From Hyphochytrium catenoides (lineage: Eukaryota > Sar > Hyphochytriomycetes > Hyphochytriales > Hyphochytriaceae): DNA of 50,401 nucleotides. The first letter of the stretch is position 1; every line of letters begins with the position of its first letter. The notes under the pieces were generated by a model. That model was not told the origin of the DNA. It did no database searches and was given only the letters and a program-made list of their open reading frames with translations. Shown piece by piece: positions 10,318-22,300 of the stretch. Position numbers and translations under genes: made by a program. The stretch spans positions 1 through 50,401 of the forward strand of contig FLMG01002562.1 in assembly GCA_900088475.1 (NCBI GenBank), in the 5' to 3' direction.

Positions 10318-13300
10318 ATGGCTACGACGGTTTCCAACCCTTCTAGCGGGATGGCAGCGAACTTGCTGTTCCTCGTTCTTGTCCTTCTCTTGTCAAATGG
10401 TTTGCTAATCCCAGCCATAGGTAAGCACCTTAGCTCCTTCACTTCGGTCCTGCGCTAGTTGGACTACAGGTGTCAATTCCTTACGTCAAACCTTTTCTTA
10501 GCAGGTGTAACCGCGGAGGTCACTCTTCAAGTACCGGAGACTCAGTGGCGGTCCTATATCACTGGCTCCCCTGCAGTCTCAGTTTCTCCTTCCTTGAACG
10601 TGACCGCAGCACAAGGGACGACACTTTTTGGGGCCGTAGTCTTCATAGAGTCCTCAGATGGGACAGAGAAGCCTGCTGGGGAGCTGCTGGAGCTCCTCCT
10701 CCCTCAATCCAGCGCCATGAGCGCCATTTTCTATACCTCAAACTCTTCCCTCGTCATTAGTGGTCAGGAGAGCACGGAAGTCTACAAGAAATATCTGAGG
10801 AACGTGACTTACTACTGCGCGGCCCGTGTAGAGCAGAGCCCACTTCTGCGCCGTGACATCGTCTTCCGTCTCTGGCAATCACCGTCCACAGCTAAGCGAA
10901 GTATAGCGCTGTATGGTTCCGGTAAAGCGCTTTCTCGCAAACTCTGCCTCCCTTAACCTTTCACAAGTTCTGGACAGCTGCCCCTTGTTGTTCTGACTTT
11001 CCCATTCTTTGCCTTGATTATCGAGGGAATGCGTTAGTGCTGAGTGTCTGACTCTTTCTTTCTTCACCGACATTGTCCAGGGAATGCTCTACTGCTGAGT
11101 AATCAGACAGTGTCTTCGGGGTCGTCCTTGACCTACACTGAGAATGAACCACCTCTCATGCCGTGGAGCTCGCTGGAACTTTCAAGTTATGCCGCCGAGA
11201 CAATTAGAGAGATTACCGTGCAGATTATGTCCAGTTGTGTCCAAGAGGCAGACGGCCTTCAACTTACCTCTGACTTTATGGGTAGCGCACGGTGGGAGAT
11301 TTCCAACTGCTCGCTCTCCATTACTCCGACAGCCTCTGCTCCCGGGGCACTCAGCTCTAGCAATGCACAGTCAACTCTGCGAGGACTGGTCTTTGTAAGC
11401 TTCCGTCCTGCTGCAACTTTCTCTTTGCTCAGCCGGAAACTCCGCCTCGTCATCTCGTATCAAGGTGTAAATGGCGTCGACCGTTTGAAAGAGGAGAGGC
11501 AGCTCGACTTTTTCCTAGTGCGAGGTAAGCCAATGGTCTTCCCGGCTGAGGAAGGAGTGTTGACCAAGAGTCCGTTCTCTCTCAATCCCCTGTCTCTCCT
11601 AACTTCCCGACCTGACGTTGCCTGTCCCCTCCACTGCAGCGACTGTGGTTGGTCTGAAATTTCTTACCCCAATGGCATCATCAACGTTTCGGGTCGGCCA
11701 ACCTTTCAACCTCACCCTCGCAGCGGTGGATCTTAAAGAGCAAGTCGTGAAGAGCTTCACTGAAGAAAGAGAAACGACTATTACGGGGGTTCTTGGGAAT
11801 GTCTCTCTACTTCGGACCATCGTCCCTGGACCCATAATTCGCTTTCCGTTTTCCGAAGGGTTAATGCATATTCCTGACATGTTCTTTAGCAGTGATGGAG
11901 ATAATGTTTCAGTGCGGGCAAGCTCTGCCGGCTTGAATCTGTCTACTTCACTTATTATACAGAAAGTGGAACGGGTTTCCCTGCAGTCTATAGACGCAGC
12001 GGTTAAATTTCCTTTTTGGGGGGCAGCGAGTCCAGCTAGGATCAACTTCACCTTTCCTGGTCATCTCTCAGACAACATTGTGCTGCAAGTTCGCTTGCCA
12101 GGCGTACTTTTCTCTGGAGAAGTCTCATTGACAGGTTTTCCCCAGGCCTCATACCTGCAGAATGCGACTGCCGCCAGTGATGAGCGTGTTTTACTAGCTA
12201 CCGCTAGCTCCGGCTTCGCATATTCCGCCCAAACTCTGAGTATACTGATTGAAACATTGCACCTTGGTACTCCAGTCGGAGGCAACGGTCACTATGAGGG
12301 AACTCTTGCATTGTTCTCGAGTGATCGGAGACCTGTCGCTGACGGTACCTTCGCGATAGAGACGTCCAGTCTCTCCATTTCACTTATCTATCGCAGCCAG
12401 GATAACAGTAAGCCTTTAGCTACCACAGGTGGTGAGAGCGTCATCCTGTTGCCCTCGCCACTACTCACTAAAGATGGCTACGGGGACATGATACATTATA
12501 TGGTACGCTACGGGCCCAGCACCCAAGCAGTTGGCAACATATCCAGCCTTTGGCCCTTCCAAGCTAGAGACTGCTTGGTAGCTGAAGGGACCGGTCTCTT
12601 TTGTACCACGGCGCCAGGAGTAGGTTCCTCCTTATATTGGACGCTTACCATTGACGGCTCCAATGCGTGGACGGAGCCCTTCCAAGCTTTACAGTACGCG
12701 GCCCCGGTCCTCGACGCATTGCACTTTCCTGACCCCGAGAGAAGCCACTTTGCCCTGAGTCCCATGGGTGGAGAGATTGTCAATCTTCGAGGAAGCGGCT
12801 TTGGGCCACGTGAGTACACGGGCGTTAGCAGTACCAGGGTGGGAGCTTTCTACTCAGAGGATGGCAGTCTTAGCGGCTTGAACGATGTCCCGATTTACTA
12901 CGCGGACTGCACTGTGCAATCTGATGTAGAGATGCAGTGCATAACAGCGCCAGGAGTGGGGACCAACTTATCGTGGATTGTAGCTGTGGGTGGGCAGAAC
13001 AGCTCTGTAGTGAGAAATGCTGCCGGCTATGCCAAGCCAGTTATCTGGAGCATCATTCCCTATCTTTTAAAGACCGAAGGTGGAGATGAGGTTATTATCA
13101 TAGGGGACAACTTCGGGCCAACTAATACTTCCAACGTCATCACGGCTGCGTACTATAACCTAGATATCTCCATCATGTACCCGGCTGGCCACACCTATGT
13201 CCTCGGACCAGTAACAGGCTGTGAAGACACAGCCTCTTGCGACCGTGACCGGTGTCGAGTGGTGATCCCGAACACGCACGTACTCTGCAGGTCAGCGCCT

Positions 13301-16300
13301 GGGGTTGGTTTGAACCAGACGTGGCGGCTGACGGTCGGCAACCAAAATTCATTCAACCACAGCAACCTCGTCAATACTTCGTACCTTCAGCCTGTCATCA
13401 CCGGTATTTCCCCGGACCCGCAAGGCTCGTTGCCTCCTCCACGGGCTCTTAAGACCACAGGGGGAGATCTCGTGTATCTTCATATGGATAACCTAGGCAA
13501 CCCAGGAGCGCTCAGTATGCCGTACGGCCTCACAGGCGAGATGAGCACCGTCAATCCTAGGAATGGCGAGACTGTACGAGTATCCCTGTCTGGGGCATGC
13601 AATGTCTCAGTTCCTTACGAACGCGTGGTCTGCAGAGTTCCACCCGGAGTGGGCATGAATCAAGTGTGGAAGATAGGGCTTATTGGCGGGCATGCCACAC
13701 CGGACTGGTCCACGGCTAACACGTCCTATCAGCCACCAGTCATCAGCAGCATTACGGCCTCAGCGAACCCTTTGTCTTCATTTGGCGGCGACAATGTCAC
13801 TGTGAATGGATACGGCTTTGGCCCTACTGACCAACAGAGCTCTGTAGCTCTATTTTGCAGTCCAGCGCAAGGACACGGTCCAGCAGAGGCCATCTTCACT
13901 TCGCCCTGTACTGTCATCAATAGCGACAAGACGCTGCTGTGCAAAGCTGCGGGCGGTCTGGGTCACCAGCTAAGGTGCCGGGTGGACGTCGGTGGACAGA
14001 CGTCAAACATGATTGACACCTCTCTCTCTTACTGCGACCCCGAGATCACGGGGCTCTCAACCACCCTACTGGAAACCAAGGGCGGATCTATTACGGTGTA
14101 TGGGAAACACTTTGGTTCGCATCCGGAACTCCTGAACTTTACATTCAGAAACCCTTTAGGTGCAAACCTGAGCGGGCGACTCTATCAACTACATTGCACT
14201 GGAACAGACGGCGTCTCCACCGCATCAATTGCTGAATGTTTTTATGGCCCTGGAGTGGGCATAGGTCACATATGGAGCTCTACCGTAGGCAATATCATCT
14301 CGACGTTCACATCTCTAATCTCTTCCTTCAAGCGTCCAGAAATTTTAGCGCTGCGAGAAGCAGGAGGAGGTATGTATTTTGACCCCATGGGGGGAACGGT
14401 CGATGTTGTTCTTGTGGACGGTGGGCCTCCCATCCAGGATAACGTTATTTTTCTGGAGTATGGCCGCCAGGACCTTACTGGACTGGCTCGCGGCCCTTTC
14501 ACTGTCTCCTCGTGCTGGTTTATCCCTGAGGCTATTCGTTGCAGTTATCCTGCAGGCGTGGGGTCTGGTCACACCTGGAGAGTTAATGTTGGGGGACAAT
14601 GGAGTACAAGCACAAATACCATCTCTACCAGCTACTACAGTCCTCTGGTAAACAACATACTCAACAGCACAATGAGCCCTCAAGGAGGATCAGAGGTGAT
14701 GCTGGAAGGTTACTATTTTGGCCCTGTTCAGAGCGATAACACGGTTTCTGCATATCTCATCAACAGCTTCGGCCAGCAGTACACAGCCACAAATTGTAGA
14801 GTCACCAGCCAAGACAACTACAACCACGGCATCATTTCTTGTAGAGCCCCCGCGGGTATCGGGACATTTTGCTACTGGTACGTCATGGTAGGCGGTCAGC
14901 TTAGTTGGAGTTCGGTATGGAATAAATACGCGGCACCACGCATCACGTCGATACAACCCAAATCGGGCCTTTCCGCGGAGGGTGCGAGAATCACCATCAG
15001 GGGTGAAGCCTTTGGTCTCCGTTCCATTATAGCACAAGCTACAGCCTCCCAGCCAACGTCTGGCTTGGCTGCCACTCTGGGAAACCGCTACCGCAGCAAC
15101 AAGACTGAGCTGCATATTACCATGTACAATTGCAACGTCACCGTAGACGATGTTGAGGCTGTTTGCGAGGTGAAAGGCGTTGGAAGGAATGTACCACTTG
15201 TTCTCTCCTTAGCAGACAATGATGACGATAGTCAAGGCGGTTTAGTCAGCTTCATTTCTCCAACCTTCGCTTCCTGGTCCTATTCTGGAGCGTTCCCTAC
15301 AAGTGGCCTTCGAGGCGCTTTTATTGTCACAGGAACGGGTTTTGGTAGCTCTTTTGATGGATCCTTCGATGCGCTTCTCCTGTACTATAAAACAAATACA
15401 CCGCTCTATTACACTTCCACGTGCGACATCTTGTCCTCGACGAAGCTCAGCTGCTCTGCTTCGGAAGGTTATGGTGTCGATTTGGAGTGGCATGTCTTTC
15501 TCAACGGCGAAGAAGTGGTGAAAGGCTCTCTGTGTCCTGTCCCTTGCACTGTCTCTTATAGGCTCCCTTCCGCCATTACTACCAGCCACTCCTCCGCAGG
15601 TAGTATACCGCGTTTCGCTGCATCGGGCGACGTCGTGTACATATACGGAAACAACCTCCCACCCTCTGGGGTCGTGCCGCTGCAATACAATAACTCTGCT
15701 CACTCCGGCTTGGGAGGGTCACCATTCTTCCCGTGGTGCTATGTTACGAGTTTCACAACTGCCTTGTATTGCAGCATTCCCTCAGGTGTAGGCGTGAATC
15801 AGTCTTGGTACATGGACCATGGCAACCTTCTGATCCCCTTGGGATCACTGGTGACGAGTTATGAAGTGCCACAAATCTACTCCTTCGACTCTCAGATGCA
15901 GCATCAGTTGTCAACTGCAGGTTCGCCACTTACTATTAGCGGTTCCGGTTTCGGGCCACCGGACCCCAATAACACCGTGCAGGGCTTATTCTATAGTAAC
16001 TCTACATCTTTGCCCATAGCGCGGATGGTACGGAATGCAAGTTGCAATGTCCTCTCTTCTTGGGTGATGGTGTGTCATGCAAGCCCAGGAGTAGGACGAG
16101 ATATGTCGTGGACCGTAAATGTTGGAGGACAATGGTCGCCGCTGTCGCCAATGAACACCTCATACGGACCTCCTCGTATTTTAAGTATTGACGGCGCCAC
16201 CGCCCTTAAAACACAAGGAAATGAAACGGTGACCCTGTACGGCCTTAACTTTGGCCCTGCTGAGCCTGGCAATGTTGTCACTGCCACTTATGTGAACATG

Positions 16301-19300
16301 GCCCTCAACGGCATGGCTGGAAGACTGTACAGTGCTGTGAACTGCACTGTGACGGTAGATCACACAATAATGCTTTGTAGAACTGTCCCAGGGGTTGGGA
16401 CGGGGCAACGGTGGACTGTCACGGTAGGTGAACAAGCTGGTCCTCAATCAGAAGCATATTCTTCATATGCACCTCCATACATTGAGGCTGTGAGAGCGAC
16501 AGCGGGTTTGGCCACTTTAGGCGGCAGCCGAATAACGATTTATGGGACTAACTTTGGGCCTGTCGAGAGGGAGAACTGGATCACTGCCTGGGTTCGGTCA
16601 CCCTCTAAGACCTTTGGCACTTCCAACTGCTCCCTAATTGTTGCAAGCTCGAGAATAGAGTGTACCACTAATCCTGGGTGCGGAGGTAATCTCACATGGA
16701 CCGTAGTCGTAGGCGGTCAAGAGAGCCCGCCAGCTAGTTCTAACGTAAGTTACGAGAAGCCTTTGCTGACGGCCATTTCTGAAATAAACTACGCAGCCGA
16801 TACGCCTCTCAACGTCTCCCTCACTGGCCAAAATTTCTACTATGACACTTCGGAGGTGTCCGTGCTAGTAGTAGACTCAGCAGGGCTGAGAACGTCTGCC
16901 AAGATTCTCGACACGAGCGATTCGCACATCAGCATAACCTTCCCACCCTCCTCACCTGGTCCTAAAGAGCTTTTCGTACGCGTCAGTAATCAGGAGAGTG
17001 CTCGCCTATCGGTGTCTGTCTATGCGTTAGAGTCGATGATACCGTCGGTGGGTCCGCTTAGGGGTAATACAACCCTTCTTGTCACAGGTAGGGGCTTCAA
17101 TACGTCTGGAATCGTAAGGTTAGATATGGAGCCAGATGGGGCGACAGGCAGTATGTTGACTATGAACGGCAAAGTGGCAAACAGTACGACCTGTGTATTC
17201 TTTACTCCGGTCCTCACCAGTGCGCGATCGTACCGAGTACTCTTCACACTAAACGGCAAGACTCGATCGGTAGCAGGTACATTTCAATTCTACGCCCCTC
17301 CGCAGCTACACTCTGTCTTCCCTGTCAGTGCCTTAGTTGCTGGTGGCAGCTCAATAAAGATTTCCACCGGGAGCCCTCTTCCTGCCACTGGTTACGCATC
17401 CGTAGTATTTGGTGAGTCAACTGCAGAAAGTCGCGCCGCTTGCACAGCACCAAAGCAAGGCAGCAATGAGGTCACCTGCCAGACTACCTCTCGAAACGGT
17501 TGGGCCCATGTACAAGCTTTCCTAACAGTGGACAACCCAGACTTTAATGCTGTGCAGGACTTCGTCCACGCCGACAATGTCACTTTCCGCTTCCTTAACC
17601 CTCCATTGGGAGGAGTACTGAACAGCGGCGGTGACGATGTGGTTAGGCTCAGTCTCATCCTTATCGGTGTTTCCCCTGCTAACTTTAGTCGTTCTGCGGT
17701 TGCGGCACTCATTGAGGTGCTGGTGGATACAATCAATGGTAACGTGCCGGACAGTCATCTTAACCTAACAACCAGCGACATCTTTTTAGAAGGGATTGAT
17801 TCAATCTCGGACAATCAGCTATCAGCCGCGAGGAGGTTGTCCGCCAGCGCCCCTCAGTCTCGAGTACTACTAAGTGTCAATGGCACCAAAACTTCTAAGA
17901 CTGCTCTGCTGGAAAGCATAGAAGCCAGTGCGGCTTCTTACTTAGTCTCTTCTTTGAATATGGCTGGCCTGGCGGTGGAGGGCGTGGAAAACATCCAAAC
18001 ACTTCCCAGCGTCCCTACGATCTCTCCTAGCTGGGGCACAGCTCTGGGGGGAACTAAGCTCGTAATCCGAGGCCCCAACCTGGTGTCCGACGGAACTGTC
18101 AATGTCATTAAAGTTAAGTTTCAGCTTGGTCCAAGCGTTTCTGTGGCCACTGACGGAACCTTTGAACTTCAAGACGGAGAGGTAGTGATCACTTGCACTA
18201 CACCTGACCTAAACGGGCTTGCCATGACAGAGATCACACCCATCTTTGTGGCACTTAATGGACAGGACTACGGAAACTTGGCTGTTCCCTTCGTATTCTT
18301 TACGGTTCAGCGCGTATACCAGCAGCATTATAGCGGCAATGGAAGTGTTATACTGAGTCCTGAGCGTGGCGGTGCTCTCACTTACGTTGAAGGACGCAAC
18401 TTCATTCAGGCGACGTCGCTCACGTCCTGGACGGTGAGAGACTCCAGTACGGGCCTTTTCTTCTTTCCTCGCTATCAGACCTGGGAACTGAACAAAACTC
18501 CTGTCAGTTCACTCTTTGTCAACATCAGTATTTCTTTTATAAACCAAACGACTCTCTCGTTCCGCACGGTGCCAGTTAACAGTCCGCTCGCCGCCGGAAC
18601 GCTCTATGAAAACTACACGATGCTGCTGGCGATAGATGGCAGTGGTAGGCCCTTGTTGCCCAGGGAGCCTGTCGCTTTGATCTATTATGGTATGTCGTAG
18701 GCTCTGGTTTAGTGTTCGCCTGCAGTCTCTCTTCACTGCTTTGTGTTCCTCATATCAATTTCTTTGTGTGAGAGCTAACCCCATGATTCTGTCCCTCGCC
18801 CTTCTGCACTTGATGGATGCTAGCCGCGCCCGTTATTTCCTCAATCTCCCCATTAAGTGGGCCGGTCACGGGAGGAACCTCTGTCACTGTTGCCGGACAA
18901 TTCTTTCGCAGCGGGCGCATGAAGGCGCGGATTGACGGGACAGAGTTTCCCTGTGACATACAGGCAAGCCCAGATTCACCCACCAGTTATCTGGTGTCCT
19001 CTCTCCGTTGCGAAGTGGCAGACTTGAGGTTTCCACTCCGCTTTAATGTGCTGCCGGAGAGATTTTCCTTTGGCATATCAGTGGACAACCTCGACCTGAG
19101 CAGTCAGGAGTTCTATGATAGCGATTCCACATATGTAGTGTACGGTATGTGTCTAGTACTGATGGCATCACATAGTCTGATTAGCTTACTGTTTGTTGCT
19201 TGCTGTTCTCTATTAACTTCGTTACGTATTAGACGTGCCGCAACTTAAGACAGGCTTTCCCTCGCTGGGCCTGATGGCTGGCGGAACTCTATACTCTATA

Positions 19301-22300
19301 TATGGGACCGGACTGCATGTGATCTGGCAGTATGGAAGCAGCCTAGACGTACAATGTAAATTCGGAGCAACTGTGGCGCCTGCTTCGTATCTAGAGACGC
19401 CATTGAAAGGTCAGCAACGCTGGCGTCTTCCTTTTCGTAGTGTGGATTTCCCTCATTGTCATGTCTCATTTGGCCTTGAACTGATGTTAATGTAAAGCGG
19501 TCGTGCTGCTGTACAGCTTTATGGACTTCCAACTGACTCTCTTACCTTGAAGACCAATGGCTCGAGATCCTAAATCCAACTGCCGAAGACCATAGTGACG
19601 TCTTGATTTCGGCTACAGTGGATGCAACCGACTGGGGAGATGCTTGTGAAACAGTGCGGCTCTTGGTGGTAGACCCCCTCCAGTCTTCTTACGTTAGCTA
19701 TTGGCTAGAGACAGATGGATGTGCTCTGGGTATCGGTAGGAGAGATGACCGAAATAGTCGATCGGGCTAAGCATTTCTGACCTGCTATGCTAACCCTTCC
19801 TTCATTTCTGTTTCCATCTAATTCCATGTAGCCATGCTATGGATCCAGGTCCCACTTCTACGAGCAGCTTCCATAACGGAACTGCATCTTATTTCCACTG
19901 ATGATAACACTTTTAAGGTGGTCTCAAGTGCCCTCTGTGGGCCTAAACAGCCTCTTATAGTTCTTTGCTGTCTGTCCTACTTACCCTTTTATTGCCTTCG
20001 TGGACCTCTTTTGAAGGACATCCCGCTTTGTTCTACATCCTTGAATCTACAGGCTTGTTACTTACCACCAACCTGCGTTTACCTCTAGCTCCAAACCGCG
20101 GGCTGGGATATCGCCCTGCCGAGGGCTTCCGCCGTCTTTGATGTTTTTGACACATTTGAGCTCGCTGATGCTTTCCGCTGGGTGTATGCGCCCGCGTACC
20201 TGCTAGCAGACCCGCTAGTATCTAGTGGCATGCTCACTTTCTCTATGACAAGCACGGAGAAGAATTACATCCGTAGCGTTGACAAGCTTCAGGGATCAGT
20301 GCAGATTGAGCTTAGTGTGAAGGCGGAGGTAAGCTGCATATGCATGACCTTGTTCTGTCTTCCATGATATCGCTCAGGCTGCCACATCTCACGCGCGACT
20401 TTCATCTTTTAATACACAGGATGGCTGCCATCAGCCTACTATCTATCTATCTTCTCGAGAAACGGACTTGGCCTCCTCATCTTCCTTTGGGTTTGCTCTT
20501 CAGCATACATGCGGTTCCCTCTGCTTTTTCTCTCGGGGTTTGACTGAGCCTTCCTGCTCAACGTGCACCATCCTAAGCGGCGGTGATTTGCGCATATCCA
20601 TGGTCATCACTAGCGAGAAAGTTACGGCGCATCTTTCCTCATACAATCCTTATTCCATTTGCCAAGAAGACAGTGTCTTTTCTTTCTCTTTACCCTCTTC
20701 TCTTAACCTCACCTCTCAGTACCTATTCATTGGCCATAAACCGGGCACAATTCCATCCAAAGTCAGCCTCAATTGGTTCGGCCTCAGCAGGCATTATAAC
20801 TCTGACTTAAAGGTGAGTGCATAGAGAGAATCGAAACCGCTCAGCGGCTCACCAGTAAATGATATGCAGGTTTCCGTTCTTCCTCGAGAGCCTTCTAGCT
20901 CCATGCTTTTCTGCCCCACGCCGCCACGCCAGAATGACGAGGTCGTAAGCGTGAGTCTCGCAATCAACGGACAGCAGTTTCACATGGTTGCAGGCGGCAG
21001 CTACAGGGGACTCAATCTCTCCCTCTGTCCATCACAACGTGTCTCGACCGCGTACGACATTGGATCCTCCTTTGAACTTGGTAGGTGCTACGGAAGAATT
21101 TTATGATTGGCACATCCTTAATTCCTTTTGCTAGAGCTCTGTGGTGGGAACCTACCGTCGCTTCTGAGTGGCGCTCGCGTATGGCTGGAGGGATCACCTC
21201 GACAGGCAACGGTGCCTGTCACACGTTCCCCTTTACCTGCTAGATCGGTCCATGGCACCTTTCCTTTGCGCTTAAACAAATTGACAGAGCGGGACGAGGA
21301 TGATAGCGCCTCTTTAAAGTTCACCTTTAATAACGGACAAGAGTGGGTCAGTGGGAATCCCCCGGCAGTTGCATTGTACGAGAAGAATGAGCTGTGCGAG
21401 ATGGTGGCCGACCATTTTGACTTCTTGCAAAGGTTAGCGGTTTCTGCTACCTTCGTCCCATAATTTTCTCCGTCCTATAACTTTCTCCGTCCTTGACTGC
21501 TTCGAACCCCCATCTTGTCATCTTTTCGCTTGTGCTGGGTTTACCTTCGTGTGTTTGTCATGTAACCATCCTTTTTGGCAAATTTCCGTTGCTTGTGGCT
21601 GTCCCTCTACACATTCTCGTCCTTTCGTCTTTCTCTCTCTCATCAATGACCGTGTATCTTAGCGGGTTGGGCCCTGATGGTCTGAGAGGCTTCCATGCTG
21701 GACAATGGGTGGGCCCACCCACCAACGGGGAGGTCGCCTCCGCGTGTACGGAGGCCACTCTTGCAAACCTTGAAGGAGGGTTGCATTCCCAAAGTCTGGT
21801 CTTCAGTGGTGTCGGGGAGCGCAAAGTGCAGACAAGATACATCGACACCCGCCTCGCAGCAGCGGGAGGGGGAGGAATTACCTTTTCCTTCCGCTTTGGC
21901 ACGCGCTCTGACACCCTCTTGTGTGGAGAATGGAGCGGGCAGCTCCTTAATCTTGTACACCCTCTCCTTCTTCAGGTGGGTTTGACGAACTGGCTGTAGA
22001 TCGCCACCTAATCGCAATAATAGCATGTACAAGAAGCGCTCTATCTCCCCGCTATCTTAATTCCTTCTAATCACCACGTCTTCTTACTGCAAGCTCTTTC
22101 GGTTTCCTATGCTGACTCGCTTGACAAGTCGTAATTCCGATATTGCTGCTGCGTTCTTACTTACTCATGCACTCGCTTTGTCGATGAAAGGCCTCCATTG
22201 ATGAGGGTCAGTCCTGGATCGTTTTGGATTCCATTCCTCCGACTACCATGAACTTCAGATGGACAGAGAGGAGCGTGGTGCTGAATTTGGGAGCGGCATC

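Noticed and set aside
14345-14683. Long antisense ORFs within exon 4 (for example 14345-14683, 15242-15703)
   Set aside because: Shadows of the TIG coding frame; no domain, and density matches expectation for a 7-kb open exon.
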